A stretch of DNA of 64,000 nt from Streptomyces sp. YPW6 (GTDB taxonomy: Bacteria; Actinomycetota; Actinomycetes; Streptomycetales; Streptomycetaceae). The position numbers and the translations under genes are program-made. Each line of letters opens with the position of its first letter. Positions within the stretch are counted from its first letter, which is position 1. The stretch spans positions 2,701,001 to 2,765,000 of the forward strand of contig NZ_CP076457.1 of the NCBI RefSeq assembly GCF_018866325.1. Direction: 5' to 3'. The notes beneath the pieces were generated by a model. It was not told the DNA's origin. It ran no database searches and worked only from the letters and a program-made list of their open reading frames with translations. This document shows positions 29,144 to 38,775 of this stretch, one piece after another.

Positions 29144-30334
29144 TCACGCGCCGGGCCCGGTGCAGCCCTCGGTGCCGGAGGTGAGTGTGGCGCAGGCCTT
29201 CGCGTCGGAGGCCTTCTTCACCGCCACCATCGGGGTGTACGCGTCGGTGTCCCCCATGACCTCGCCGTTCTGGGGGCCGGCGCCCGCGGTGATGCGCACG
29301 GTGTCCCCGATCGCCGCCTCGGTGAGGCGGGCCCAGGCGGCGGAGCAGACCTCGCTGTAGCGGACCTCGACCTTGCTGCCGCCGACGACCGCGCTGGCCA
29401 CCGTACGGGCGAACTCGCCGCCGCAGCCCATCGCCTCGGGGTCCTGCCCGGAGCAGTCCGCACCGCTGCACTCGACACCCACGGGCAGCTCGGGAGCCTT
29501 CGTGGTGGGGGTCGCCGACGGGGGCGGGGTGGCCTCGGCCGCGTCGTCGCCGCCCGGTGCGAGCAGCAAGGCGCTGACCACGACGATCAGCGCGCCGACG
29601 GCGCCGACGGCGAGCATGAGGCCCGTGCGGCGGCCTCCGGGAGCGTTGCCCGGCCCGGTGCCGCCCGCCTTCCGGCCGGCGCCGGCGTTCTCCGCCGGGT
29701 CCGGCTCCGGTCGCGGCCCGCCCTGCTGCGGAACACCGTCGTACGGCCGGTCCTGGTGGGGGGAGGGGCGCGGTGCGGTGCCGCGCTGGGTGGGGACGAT
29801 GAGCCGGCGTGTGTCGTCGTCGGCGGGTTCGTGGGCCCCTCCGCCGTAGGGTCCCCCGCCGCGGGCGTCACGGGGCGGGGCGCCCTGACCGGCCGGACCC
29901 GCTGCGGCGGGGACCCGCGCGCCGGAACCGGACGCCTCGTACCGGCCGCCCCCGGAGGGCCGGCCGCCCGCCGGAGCGCCGGGGGCTGTCGTGCCGAGCT
30001 CGCCGAGCGCGGCACGGGCCTGCGTGATGCGGATGGCCTCCATCGTCATGTCGTGGCGCATCTCGGCCCGGCTCCAGGCCCGCTCCGCCAGCTCCCACAT
30101 GGTCGTGAGGTGGTGCTGCGGGGTGCCCGTCACCTCGGCGAGCGCCACGACGGCCCCGCGCGGGGCGAGCAGCCGCCCGTTGAGATACCGCTCCCAGGAC
30201 GTCTTGCTGTAACCCGTGCGGTCGGCCACGGCGTTGATGTTCAGCCCGCTGCGGTCGACGAGCCGGCGCAGCTGGCTGGCGAACTCCCTGATCTGCGGGT
30301 CGAGCTCTTCGGGCAGTGCCTTCCAACGAGGCAT
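29144..30334 (-). CDS. XRE-family HTH protein with transmembrane helix and extracytoplasmic DUF2690 domain
   Basis: 396 residues. Helix-turn-helix near residues 15-75 (FASQLRRLVDRSGLNINAVADRTGYSK), a Gly/Pro-rich linker (125-245), one membrane helix at about 253-272 (LMLAVGAVGALIVVVSALLL), then an external Cys-rich DUF2690 domain (C-x4-C-x-GxDPEAMGCGGEFARTVASA) with six Cys that could form disulfides. Combines cytoplasmic DNA binding with an outside domain, suggesting envelope sensing. ATG 30334 has AAGGGAA upstream. Confidence 0.85.
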   Translation of the reverse strand: MPRWKALPEELDPQIREFASQLRRLVDRSGLNINAVADRTGYSKTSWERYLNGRLLAPRGAVVALAEVTGTPQHHLTTMWELAERAWSRAEMRHDMTMEAIRITQARAALGELGTTAPGAPAGGRPSGGGRYEASGSGARVPAAAGPAGQGAPPRDARGGGPYGGGAHEPADDDTRRLIVPTQRGTAPRPSPHQDRPYDGVPQQGGPRPEPDPAENAGAGRKAGGTGPGNAPGGRRTGLMLAVGAVGALIVVVSALLLAPGGDDAAEATPPPSATPTTKAPELPVGVECSGADCSGQDPEAMGCGGEFARTVASAVVGGSKVEVRYSEVCSAAWARLTEAAIGDTVRITAGAGPQNGEVMGDTDAYTPMVAVKKASDAKACATLTSGTEGCTGPGA

Positions 30335-30786
30335 GGCGTTTCCCTTCCCCCCTCGTGTCCCCCGGACGTGCTTGCTGTACCCCGCTGCGACCGGTCCTCC
30401 GGCCCGCACATCCCCCCGGTCGGTCCGCCGACGGCCCGTTCCGGACCGTCAACCGGACTACCCACGGGGATGCGCGAATCCAGGGTGTCAGTTCCTGACG
30501 AGGGGGCGCACGGGAGCATTCGGGGCCGGGTGCGCGTCTTCACGCGCCTCGGACACCGCGCCGTTCCTTGCCCGGCCGCTGTTCCGCCCGCTCCGTGCCG
30601 CTCGGTGTGCCGTGACAGTCTGCCATCGTTGCGCGGCGATCACACCGTGCCGGAATGGTCACTTCCGTGCCACAGGCCACAGTGAACACTTGTTCCCGTC
30701 TTTCATGTCCATGACGCTGGAGTCAGGACGGGGCAGGGCCGCCCGTCCGGCCGCCTCCCGGGGCTTCCCCGGCAGGCCCCGTTCCG
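30335..30786. other. intergenic region, no gene seen
   Basis: About 450 bases upstream of the XRE/DUF2690 gene. It contains its promoter region and no supportable reading frame on either strand. Short AT-richer stretches at 30650-30720 (e.g. cttgttcccgtctttcatgtcc) are the only change in composition. Confidence 0.4.
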
Positions 30787-30830
30787 CCGTGGTGTCCGTC
30801 CCCCCTCGGGGGTGGGGACGGACACCACGG
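30787..30830 (-). terminator. intrinsic terminator of folD-DUF3017 unit
   Basis: 17-bp perfect stem ccgtggtgtccgtcccc (30787-30803) and ggggacggacaccacgg (30814-30830) with a 10-base loop, about 75 bases past the DUF3017 stop. Confidence 0.8.
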
Positions 30831-30903
30831 GCCCGGTGGCCACGGACACGGCGGGCCCGGTCCGGACGGGCCGCGGGCCGGAGCCCGCCGGACACGCCGG
30901 GCT

Positions 30904-31902
30904 TCAGCGGATCGTGAAGCGGACCGCGTCCTCCAGGATCGGGATGTCGAGCCACGGCCTGGGCTGGGCGACCAGGGCGAGCAGCACGATCAGGGTGCCC
31001 ATCACCCCGTACGTGACGAGGTCGGTGAAGCGGGACCGTACCGCCAGCATTCCGACCGAGGGCACCACCCAGCGCAGCACGGCACCGGTGATCAGCGCGC
31101 CGCCGATCAGGATGGTGCCGACGCGGAACGCCTGGTCGAACGGGTCCAGGACCACGACGAGCAGGCCGAGGCCCGCCGCGCAGAGCACGGTGAGCAGCGG
31201 CCACTGCCGGGCCGGGGCGGGCGAGTCACCGGGCGCCGCCCGGCCGCCGCCCTCGGGCCGGGCGGTGTCCCGGGTGAAGCGCGGGAACCGCCGGGACCTG
31301 CGGGGCCGCGTGGTCGTCGCGGGCGCGTCGGCCGTCACCGACCCGTCGGTCGACGCGGGCGCGCCGGTCGCCCCAGGCCCGTCGGTCGTCGCGGGGCCGT
31401 CTGTCGCCGCAGGGCCTCCGGTCGCCCCCGGCCCGTCGGCTGTCGCAGGACCACCGGTCGACGCGGGCGCGTCGGCCGTCGTCGGCCCATCGGCCGTCGC
31501 GGGCCCACCGGCCGACCCCGGCCCATCGGTGGTCCCGGGCTCGTCGGTGGTCCCGGGACCGTCGGACGCCGTGACCGCGTCGGTCGCCGGAGCCGCGTCG
31601 GTCGCCCCGGCCCCGGCTCCGGACTCGGCCTCGCTGTCCGCGCCGCCCGCGCCCGGAGCGGCCGCGCCGTCCTCGGTCCTGCCTCCCGGGCCGGTTCCGC
31701 CCGCAGCGCCTGAAGCGGCCCCGGTGTCCGCGCCGCCCTCGGCGGAGGCACCCGCGCCGGAAGCGGCGGCGCCGGAAGGGCTCTCGGCCCGCGCGGCGGG
31801 CTCACCCGGCCCGCCCGTTCCGTCAGCCCGGTCCGGACCCTCCGGCTCGTCCGTCGTCCGGTCCGCCGGGGCGGGGTCGGCCGGACTCCTGCCAGCACCC
31901 AT
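30904..31902 (-). CDS. DUF3017 membrane protein with long low-complexity N-terminal extension
   Basis: 332 residues. The C-terminal 105 residues carry the DUF3017 core with three membrane helices (QWPLLTVLCAAGLGLLVVVL, GTILIGGALITGAVLRWVV, YGVMGTLIVLLALVA). The first about 195 residues are Ala/Gly/Pro/Thr/Asp-rich with many GPATADGP and GPGATGG-type repeats, much longer than a normal DUF3017 leader. GGAGGG lies 7 bases before the ATG. Follows folD after 23 bases, as usual in Streptomyces. Function unknown. Confidence 0.85.
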   Translation of the reverse strand: MGAGRSPADPAPADRTTDEPEGPDRADGTGGPGEPAARAESPSGAAASGAGASAEGGADTGAASGAAGGTGPGGRTEDGAAAPGAGGADSEAESGAGAGATDAAPATDAVTASDGPGTTDEPGTTDGPGSAGGPATADGPTTADAPASTGGPATADGPGATGGPAATDGPATTDGPGATGAPASTDGSVTADAPATTTRPRRSRRFPRFTRDTARPEGGGRAAPGDSPAPARQWPLLTVLCAAGLGLLVVVLDPFDQAFRVGTILIGGALITGAVLRWVVPSVGMLAVRSRFTDLVTYGVMGTLIVLLALVAQPRPWLDIPILEDAVRFTIR

Positions 31903-31925
31903 GGGGTTCCCTCCGGATCCGGCCG

Positions 31926-32807
31926 TCAGCCCGCGGCGGCGGCGTCGGCGGCCTCGGCGGCGGTCCGCTCGGCCGCCTCGACCACGTTGACCAGCAGCTG
32001 CGCGCGGGTCATCGGGCCGACGCCCCCGGGGTTCGGGGCGACCCAGGCGGCCACCTCGCGGACCCCCGGGTGCACGTCGCCGACGATCTTGCCGTCCGCG
32101 TCCCGGCTGACGCCGACGTCGAGCACGGCCGCGCCCGGCTTCACGTCCTCGGGCTTGATCAGGTGCTGCACCCCGGCGGCGGCGACGATGATGTCGGCCT
32201 GGCGCAGATGCGAGGAGAGGTCCCGGGTGCCGGTGTGGCACTGGGTCACCGTGGCGTTCTCCGACTTGCGGGTCAGCAGCAGCGGGATCGACCGGCCGAT
32301 GGTGACGCCGCGTCCGACGACCACGACGTGCGCCCCGTTGATCTCGACCCCGTGCGCGCGCAGGAGCTGGACGACGCCCTGCGGGGTGCAGGGCAGCGGG
32401 CCGGTCTCGTTGAGGACGAGGCGGCCGAGGCTCATCGGGTGCAGCCCGTCGGCGTCCTTCGCCGGGTCCATCAGCTCCAGGACCCGGTTGGTGTCGATGC
32501 CCTTGGGCAGCGGCAGCTGGACGATGTAGCCGGTGCACTCCGGGTTGGCGTTCAGCTCCCGGACGACGTCCTCGATCTCCTCCTGGGTGGCGGTGTCGGG
32601 GAGTTCACGCTGGATCGAGCCGATACCGACCTGGGCGCAGTCACGGTGCTTGCCGTTGACGTACCACCGGCTGCCCGGGTCGTCCCCGACGAGCAGGGTT
32701 CCGAGGCCGGGAGTGATCCCCTGGGCCTTGAGGGCCGCCACACGGACGGTCAGATCGGATTTGATCGCGGCAGCGGTGGCCTTGCCATCGAGAATCTGGG
32801 CAGTCAT
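31926..32807 (-). CDS. folD: bifunctional methylene-THF dehydrogenase / methenyl-THF cyclohydrolase
   Basis: 293 residues. Interconverts 5,10-methylene-, methenyl- and 10-formyl-tetrahydrofolate, supplying formyl groups for PurN and PurH encoded 3-5 kb away. Catalytic Tyr-Lys in [32 protein letters not shown] and the NADP motif [17 protein letters not shown] are present. The C-terminus carries about ten extra Ala-rich residues. ATG 32807 follows GAGGAT. Divergent from the RDD gene. Confidence 0.96.
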   Translation of the reverse strand: MTAQILDGKATAAAIKSDLTVRVAALKAQGITPGLGTLLVGDDPGSRWYVNGKHRDCAQVGIGSIQRELPDTATQEEIEDVVRELNANPECTGYIVQLPLPKGIDTNRVLELMDPAKDADGLHPMSLGRLVLNETGPLPCTPQGVVQLLRAHGVEINGAHVVVVGRGVTIGRSIPLLLTRKSENATVTQCHTGTRDLSSHLRQADIIVAAAGVQHLIKPEDVKPGAAVLDVGVSRDADGKIVGDVHPGVREVAAWVAPNPGGVGPMTRAQLLVNVVEAAERTAAEAADAAAAG

Positions 32808-33029
32808 GGGGCCATCCTCGCGGATGACCCCGCCCGCATACCAATTGCCGGTGGCAGGCCCGCGAGGGACATTGCACTTGCACAACGTCCCGGGCCCCGG
32901 ACTGGACAAACGAGGGTCCCGCTCATAACGATGAGGGACGCGGTTGTACGGGGGGGTGGGCCGCTGATCGTCGTCCTTCCTCCGTGTGGCCTGTCTCGTC
33001 CCCACACGTCTGTTGAAGGAACACCCCTT

Positions 33030-33653
33030 ATGAGCTTCGGCGACCCGAACAACCCGTACGGGCAGCAGCCCGGCCAGCCTCCCCAGGGACCGCCGCAGGG
33101 ACAGCCCGGATACGGCTACCCGCAGCAGGCTCCGCAGGGCGTCCCGCAGCAGGGCTACGGCTACCCCCAGCAGCCCGGCCAGCCGTACGGGGCCTACCCG
33201 CAGCAGCCGGGTTACGGCGCCCAGCAGCCCGGCTACGGCGGCGGCATGCCGGAGCTGGCCCACTGGGGTCTGCGCGCGGGCGGACTGATCATCGACGGCC
33301 TCGTCGTCGGTGTCCCCTACCTCGTCCTCGGCGGCATCGGCGGGGCCATGGGCGACTCCGGGGGTGCGGTCTTCGCCCTGCTCGGCTTCGTCGCGCTGGT
33401 CGGTCTCGCCATCTGGCAGCTGTACCAGGAGGGCACCACCGGCCAGACGATCGGCAAGAAGGCCGTAGGCATCCGCCTGCTGCGCGAGGCCGACGGCCGC
33501 CCGCTCGGCTTCGGCATGGCCTTCGTCCGCCGCCTGGCCCACTTCCTGGACAGCCTCGCCTGCTACATCGGGTGGCTGTGGCCGCTGTGGGACCAGAAGA
33601 AGCAGACGTTCGCGGACAAGGTCTGCTCGTCCGTGGTCGTCAAGGCCAACTGA
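33030..33653 (+). CDS. RDD family membrane protein with PQQPGYG repeats
   Basis: 207 residues. N-terminal 70 residues of Gln/Pro/Gly/Tyr repeats (QQPGYG, GYGYPQQ). RDD domain from [21 protein letters not shown] with the RxxxxxxD signature, three membrane helices, and [22 protein letters not shown], typical of the family. Some RDD proteins are proposed Na+ or osmolyte transporters; here the role is unknown. ATG 33030 follows GAAGGAA. Ends before a 25-bp stem terminator. Confidence 0.9.
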   Translation: MSFGDPNNPYGQQPGQPPQGPPQGQPGYGYPQQAPQGVPQQGYGYPQQPGQPYGAYPQQPGYGAQQPGYGGGMPELAHWGLRAGGLIIDGLVVGVPYLVLGGIGGAMGDSGGAVFALLGFVALVGLAIWQLYQEGTTGQTIGKKAVGIRLLREADGRPLGFGMAFVRRLAHFLDSLACYIGWLWPLWDQKKQTFADKVCSSVVVKAN

Positions 33654-33673
33654 CGCTCCGTCCCGGACCCTTC

Positions 33674-33730
33674 CGGACACGCCGCGAGGGCCGCACCCGA
33701 TCACGGGGTGCGGCCCTCGCGGCGTGTCCG
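33674..33730. terminator. bidirectional terminator, 25-bp perfect stem
   Basis: Left arm 33674-33698 (begins cggacacgccgcgaggg) and right arm 33706-33730 are exact reverse complements, with loop gatcacg. It separates the converging RDD and DUF2079 genes. Confidence 0.9.
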
Positions 33731-33758
33731 TGCGGTTCGCCGCACGTGCGGTCCCCGC

Positions 33759-35303
33759 TCAGCCGTCGCGTACGCCCGGGATGTCGGCCGGCTCCGGTGT
33801 CGTGCGCTCCATCACCACGAAGCTGCCGCCCCGGTGCTTGAGCCGGTAGCGCGCCTCCGGGTGGAGCTGTTCGGCGTACGCCACCGGGTCCTGGATCGGG
33901 CGGGACCAGCCGAAGTCCAGGTTGATGGCGACGATGTCGGGTGCGGTGCCCGGGGCTCCGCCGACCCAGTAGACGGTGCGGTCGGAGGTGAGGTGGGCCA
34001 TCAGCGTGATGTCGGTCTCGACCCGCGATCCGGCCGGGATGGCGTCCAGCGCCGCACGGGCCGCCTGGCTGCGGGCGTCGTCGGTGCGGTAGGTCTCCGG
34101 GCGCAGCAGATCGCGCAGCGGCAGGTGCTGGGTCATCGTGACGGCGATCGCGGCGGCGACGGGCACGGCCACCTCGGCGTACGAGGCGAGCCAGGGGCGG
34201 CGCGATCCGCGGCTGCGGCGGACGCCGTCGGCCAGCGCGAGGAAGAGCACCGGCATGAGGATCGCGCTGTAGTGCCAGACCATGCCCCAGTGGTTGCTGT
34301 CCTGCGAGAGCAGCCGCCAGCCGAGCGTCGGGACGATCAGCAGCGTCAGCGGTGAACGCAGCGCCATGAACGCGGTGATGCCGATCAGGAAGACCAGCAT
34401 CTCGATCTTGACGGAGGAGTCGAGGACGCCGAGGACGGAGTCGAGCATCGAGACGTCCTGCTCGCCGTTCTTGTCGATCTTCGTCCAGTAGTCGTAGCGG
34501 CCGGCGCTGCTGGCCGCCGGGATGAGGACGACGAGGGTGACGACGAAGGCGGCGACCCCGAAGGCGGCGAGCAGCGCGCCCTGGAGGCGGCGGCCGTACA
34601 CGAAGAGCAGGAAGCCGACGACGGCGACGGTCGCGCCGAGGTCCTCCTTGACCAGGACGAGCGGGAGCGACCAGAGCAGGGCGGCCGTGTACCGCTTCAG
34701 GAGCAGGGCCCGGCAGACGAGGGCCAGCAGCGGTACGGCGAACGCGATCTCGTGGAAGTCCGCCTTCACCGCCTCCTGGATGCCCCAGGAGAGTCCGCAG
34801 GCGACGGTGGCGCAGAGCCCGGAACGCCCGCCGAGGAGCTGCTGGGTGGTGCGGCCGACGACGACCGTGCCCAGCGCGAACAGTGCGGCCTGGGCGAAGA
34901 GCAGGGACGCGGCGGACGGCCAGATCCAGTACAGCGGGGCGAGCAGCGCCACGATCGGGGAGAAGTGGTCGCCGAGGATCAGATAGCCGGGGCCCTTGAT
35001 GTCGACGATCGGCGCGTCGAACCCGGCGTACGCCCGGACCTCCTGCTCGAAGATCCCCAGGTCCCAGGAGGGCGAGCCGAAGCGGGCGTACTGGAAGTAC
35101 GCGTAGAGGAAGTAGAGCGCGCACAGGACGGCGCCGGCGATGAGGTACGGGCGCAGGGGGACGCGGTCGGCGGAGGCGGCCGGGCCCGTGCTCGGGGAGG
35201 CGTCGGCCGGGCGGGGGTCCGGGGCGGGGTCGGGTCCCTGGTCCTGGGCGGGCAGGCGTCCCGGCTCGGACCGGTCCGTTCCACTCTTGTTCAGCTCAAG
35301 CAC
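33759..35303 (-). CDS. DUF2079 polytopic membrane protein (GT-C-like)
   Basis: 514 residues. Hydrophilic leader of about 48 residues, then around ten membrane helices starting with LIAGAVLCALYFLYAYFQ. SPSWDLGIFEQEVRAYAGF and GDHFSPIVALLAPLYWIWPS are DUF2079 signatures; the acidic residues in the first external loop are arranged as in GT-C glycosyltransferases using polyprenyl donors. Activity not demonstrated. GTG 35303 chosen; AGGGACGG lies upstream. Transcribed alone downstream of purH. Confidence 0.85.
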   Translation of the reverse strand: MLELNKSGTDRSEPGRLPAQDQGPDPAPDPRPADASPSTGPAASADRVPLRPYLIAGAVLCALYFLYAYFQYARFGSPSWDLGIFEQEVRAYAGFDAPIVDIKGPGYLILGDHFSPIVALLAPLYWIWPSAASLLFAQAALFALGTVVVGRTTQQLLGGRSGLCATVACGLSWGIQEAVKADFHEIAFAVPLLALVCRALLLKRYTAALLWSLPLVLVKEDLGATVAVVGFLLFVYGRRLQGALLAAFGVAAFVVTLVVLIPAASSAGRYDYWTKIDKNGEQDVSMLDSVLGVLDSSVKIEMLVFLIGITAFMALRSPLTLLIVPTLGWRLLSQDSNHWGMVWHYSAILMPVLFLALADGVRRSRGSRRPWLASYAEVAVPVAAAIAVTMTQHLPLRDLLRPETYRTDDARSQAARAALDAIPAGSRVETDITLMAHLTSDRTVYWVGGAPGTAPDIVAINLDFGWSRPIQDPVAYAEQLHPEARYRLKHRGGSFVVMERTTPEPADIPGVRDG

Positions 35304-35379
35304 GGTGACCGTCCCTGCTGGGGATTGCTACGGCCGTGTCATTAGAACAGAGCGGCGAGCCGATCCCGTACGACGGACA

Positions 35380-35422
35380 CGGCGGCGGCCGCACTCCCCG
35401 GCCAGGGGTGCGGCCGCCGCCG
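35380..35422 (-). terminator. intrinsic terminator downstream of purH
   Basis: Stem cggcggcggccgcac (35380-35394) with gtgcggccgccgccg (35408-35422), extended by a wobble pair and two G-C pairs. It lies 14 bases past the purH stop. Confidence 0.8.
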
Positions 35423-35435
35423 GACGCCGGAGCGG

Positions 35436-36989
35436 TCAGTGGAAGAAGTGGCGCGTTCCCGTGAGGTACATGGTCACGCCCGCCTTCCGCGCGGCCTCGA
35501 TCACCAGCTCGTCGCGGACGGATCCGCCGGGCTGGACGACGGCCTTGATCCCGGCGGCCGTGAGGATCTCCAGGCCGTCGGGGAACGGGAAGAACGCGTC
35601 GGACGCGGCGTACGCACCGGCGGCCCGCTCCGCACCCGCCCGCTCGACGGCGAGCTTGGCGGAGTCGACCCGGTTGACCTGGCCCATGCCGACGCCGACC
35701 GACGCGCCGTCCTTGGCGAGCAGGATCGCGTTGGACTTGACCGCGCGGCACGCCTTCCAGGCGAAGGACAGCTCCTTCAACTCGGCCTCGGAGAGCGCGT
35801 CGCCGGTGGCCAGCGTCCAGTTCGCGGGGTCGTCGCCGTCGGCCTGGAGCCGGTCGGCGGCCTGGAGCAGGGCGCCGCCGTCGATCGGCTTGACCTCGAA
35901 CGCGGCGGTGGGGGCCTCGGGGGCGCGCAGCACGCGGATGTTCTTCTTGCGGGCGAGCGCCTCCACGGCGCCGTCCTCGTAGGCCGGGGCGACGATGACC
36001 TCGGTGAAGATCTCCGCGACCTGCTCGGCCAGCTCGACCGTCACCGGGCGGTTGACGGCGATGACGCCGCCGAACGCGGAGAGCGGGTCGCAGGCGTGCG
36101 CCTTGCGGTGGGCCTCGGCGACGTCGGCGCCGGTCGCGATCCCGCACGGGTTGGCGTGCTTGATGATCGCGACGCAGGGCTCGGCGTGGTCGTACGCGGC
36201 GCGGCGGGCGGCGTCGGTGTCCGTGTAGTTGTTGTAGGACATCTCCTTGCCGTGCAGCTGCTCGGCCTCGGCGAGGCCGCCGTCGCCGGAGGTGTAGAGC
36301 GCGGCGGGCTGGTGCGGGTTCTCGCCGTAGCGCAGGACGTTCTTGCGGGCGAAGGTGTCGCCCAGGAACTCCGGGAGGCCCGAGTCGTCGGCGGCCGCGT
36401 AGCCGTCCGCGAACCAGGAGGCGACGGCCACGTCGTAGGCGGCGGTGTGCTGGAACGCCTCGGCGGCCAGCCGCTTGCGGGCGGTGAGGTCGAAGCCGCC
36501 CGCCTTCACGGCCGCAAGGACGTCCGCGTACCGCTCGGGGCTCGTGACGACGGCCACCGACGGGTGGTTCTTGGCGGCGGCGCGGACCATCGAGGGGCCG
36601 CCGATGTCGATCTGCTCGACGCACTCGTCGTCGGAGGCGCCCGAGGCGACCGTCGCCTTGAACGGGTAGAGGTTCACCACGACCAGGTCGAAGGGCTCGA
36701 CGCCCAGCTCGGCGAGCTGCTCGCGGTGCGCGTCCAGCCGGAGGTCGGCGAGGATGCCCGCGTGGACGCGGGGGTGCAGGGTCTTGACGCGGCCGTCGAG
36801 GCACTCGGGGAAGCCGGTGAGCTCCTCGACCTTGGTGACGGGGACTCCGGCGGCGGCGATCTTCCCGGCGGTGGAGCCGGTGGAGACGAGCTCGACGCCC
36901 GCCTCGTGCAGACCGCGGGCGAGGTCTTCGAGCCCCGTCTTGTCGTAGACACTGACCAGGGCGCGGCGGATGGGCTTATTCACCGACAT
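35436..36989 (-). CDS. purH: bifunctional AICAR transformylase / IMP cyclohydrolase
   Basis: 517 residues. Last two steps of IMP synthesis. The N-terminal cyclohydrolase domain begins [24 protein letters not shown] with STGGT-like STGSTAGKI. The transformylase domain contains the catalytic Lys-His in [12 protein letters not shown] and [12 protein letters not shown]. The C-terminus [17 protein letters not shown] is typical. ATG 36989 lies 14 bases inside purN, so purN-purH are coupled; GTG 36983 is an alternative. Confidence 0.96.
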   Translation of the reverse strand: MSVNKPIRRALVSVYDKTGLEDLARGLHEAGVELVSTGSTAGKIAAAGVPVTKVEELTGFPECLDGRVKTLHPRVHAGILADLRLDAHREQLAELGVEPFDLVVVNLYPFKATVASGASDDECVEQIDIGGPSMVRAAAKNHPSVAVVTSPERYADVLAAVKAGGFDLTARKRLAAEAFQHTAAYDVAVASWFADGYAAADDSGLPEFLGDTFARKNVLRYGENPHQPAALYTSGDGGLAEAEQLHGKEMSYNNYTDTDAARRAAYDHAEPCVAIIKHANPCGIATGADVAEAHRKAHACDPLSAFGGVIAVNRPVTVELAEQVAEIFTEVIVAPAYEDGAVEALARKKNIRVLRAPEAPTAAFEVKPIDGGALLQAADRLQADGDDPANWTLATGDALSEAELKELSFAWKACRAVKSNAILLAKDGASVGVGMGQVNRVDSAKLAVERAGAERAAGAYAASDAFFPFPDGLEILTAAGIKAVVQPGGSVRDELVIEAARKAGVTMYLTGTRHFFH

Positions 36990-37632
36990 GACCGAGATGA
37001 ACCTTTCGTCCCTCAATGCGATGGCCGTCACGGGCGATCCGCCCCACGGCCTCGACGAGCAGCGAGCGCTCGACTTCCTTGATGCGTTCGTGAAGGGCGG
37101 CTTCGCCCTCCGGGGTGTCCTCCTCGGTCACCTCGACCACGCCCTGCGCGATGATCGGACCGGTGTCGACACCGTCGTCGACGAAGTGGACGGTGCAGCC
37201 CGTGACCTTGACGCCGTACGCGAGTGCGTCGCGCACTCCGTGGGCGCCGGGGAAGCTGGGCAGCAGGGCGGGGTGGGTGTTGACGGTCCGGCCGCCGAAG
37301 GCGGCGAGGAACGCCGGGCCGACGATCTTCATGAAACCGGCCGAGACGACCAGGTCGGGACGGTGCGCGGCGACCTGTGCGGCGAGCGCCTCGTCCCACT
37401 CGGCGCGGCTCGCGTGGTCCTTGACCCGGCACACGAACGTGGGGATTCCGGCCCGCTCCGCGCGCTCCGCACCCCCGGTCCCGAAGCGGTCCGCGCCGAC
37501 CGCGACGATCCGCGCCCCGTACCCCTCGGGGTCGTCGCCGATGGCGTCGAGGAGCGCCTGGAGATTCGTACCGGATCCGGAGACCAGGACGACCAGCCGG
37601 GCAGGAGGGGCGGGGGTGGGCGGGGAGGCCAC
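36976..37632 (-). CDS. purN: phosphoribosylglycinamide formyltransferase
   Basis: 218 residues. Transfers formyl from 10-formyl-THF to GAR in purine synthesis. [20 protein letters not shown], the catalytic motif [15 protein letters not shown] (Asn-x-His) and [16 protein letters not shown] with its Asp are all present. GTG 37632 follows AAAGGG. First gene of a purN-purH unit. TAA stop, unusual in this GC-rich context. Confidence 0.96.
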   Translation of the reverse strand: MASPPTPAPPARLVVLVSGSGTNLQALLDAIGDDPEGYGARIVAVGADRFGTGGAERAERAGIPTFVCRVKDHASRAEWDEALAAQVAAHRPDLVVSAGFMKIVGPAFLAAFGGRTVNTHPALLPSFPGAHGVRDALAYGVKVTGCTVHFVDDGVDTGPIIAQGVVEVTEEDTPEGEAALHERIKEVERSLLVEAVGRIARDGHRIEGRKVHLGHVGE

Positions 37633-37893
37633 GTCGGGGCCCTTTCTCACGTGATGACCGCGTGGTGACGCAGGTGCGGCATGCTCTTTGTAGGGTCGTA
37701 CGAAGCAATCGCCTCGCCCGATACGGGGAACCCTACGAACGGGCCGACCGTCAGCAACGATACCGGCACACCCGACGGCCCCCACGGGACGGGGGCGTGA
37801 CCGGGAGGTAGCGTCAGGGGACAGTGAGCCGCCCACCGGGCGGACGAACCGTCCTCGGGGCGGACATGACGAGATGGGGAAGACGTTCACCAC

Positions 37894-38775
37894 ATGCCGG
37901 ACCGACGCCGTCGCACCGCCTTCCGCTTCCCCCTCCCGGAGCGGTCCGCACCGCTGATGCGGGAACGCCCGTCCTCGTCGCCGGACTCCGGGGCCGCCGG
38001 GAAGCCGCAGGAGGACAACCCCTTCGCCGCGCCGCCCGCGGACCGGCCCGACCAGCCGTGGCAGCCGCGCCGTCCCTCCGGTTCCCAGGGCCGGGGACCG
38101 GACGAGCAGGACGACGACGGCTCCGGCGGGGACCGCCCGGCCTGGGGCAGCCAGTGGAGCGACCGGCAGCCCGGCCGGGGCGGCGGCGGCTTCGGCGGCC
38201 GCCCCGGCGGGAGTGGCACGGGCGGCCCGGGAGGCAGGGGCGGGAACGACCGCGGCGGTCCGGGCGGACTGCGCTGGGACCCCACGGACCCCGCCCAGCG
38301 GCGCGCCCGTTACGCGGTGCTCGGCGGCATGTGGGCCTTCTTCTTCGCCCTTTTCGACTTCCCGGAGATCGCCCTGCTGCTGGGGGCGCTCGCGACGTAC
38401 TGGGCGATCAGCGCACTGCGTACGCCGCTGAAGAACGCCTCCGCCACGGACCGGGCGGGGGCGGACGGCGGCGCGGCCGGCGCACCGGCGAACCCGGCGG
38501 CTCCCGGTTCACCCGCCGACCCGGCCGCGCCCGCCTCGCCCGCCTCGCCCGCCTCGCCCGCGAGTATCAGCAGGCGACAGCAGACCACGGCGGCGGTCGG
38601 CGGCCTGGTGACCGCGCTGCTGGCGCTGCTCATCGTGGCGACGTCGTTCACCGTGCAGCTGGTCTACCGCGACTACTACACGTGCGTGAACGACGCCCTG
38701 ACCAAGTCGGCCTCGGTGGCCTGCAACGACAAGCTGCCCAAGCCGCTGGAGCCGTTCTTCGGCGTCAAGGAGTAG
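37894..38775 (+). CDS. two-helix membrane protein with disordered leader
   Basis: 293 residues, not assigned. Residues 1-130 are disordered (Arg/Pro/Gly-rich). The conserved part starts at [26 protein letters not shown] with helices near 142-175, a low-complexity ASPASPASP linker, a helix near 245-265 ([21 protein letters not shown]) and a short tail with two Cys ([21 protein letters not shown]). ATG 37957 is an alternative start. The last 11 bases overlap the converging DUF6350 gene. Confidence 0.75.
   Translation: MPDRRRRTAFRFPLPERSAPLMRERPSSSPDSGAAGKPQEDNPFAAPPADRPDQPWQPRRPSGSQGRGPDEQDDDGSGGDRPAWGSQWSDRQPGRGGGGFGGRPGGSGTGGPGGRGGNDRGGPGGLRWDPTDPAQRRARYAVLGGMWAFFFALFDFPEIALLLGALATYWAISALRTPLKNASATDRAGADGGAAGAPANPAAPGSPADPAAPASPASPASPASISRRQQTTAAVGGLVTALLALLIVATSFTVQLVYRDYYTCVNDALTKSASVACNDKLPKPLEPFFGVKE

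Noticed and set aside
32860..32890. Direct repeat ttgcacttgcac as operator between folD and the RDD gene
   Set aside because: Only two adjacent copies; no further support.
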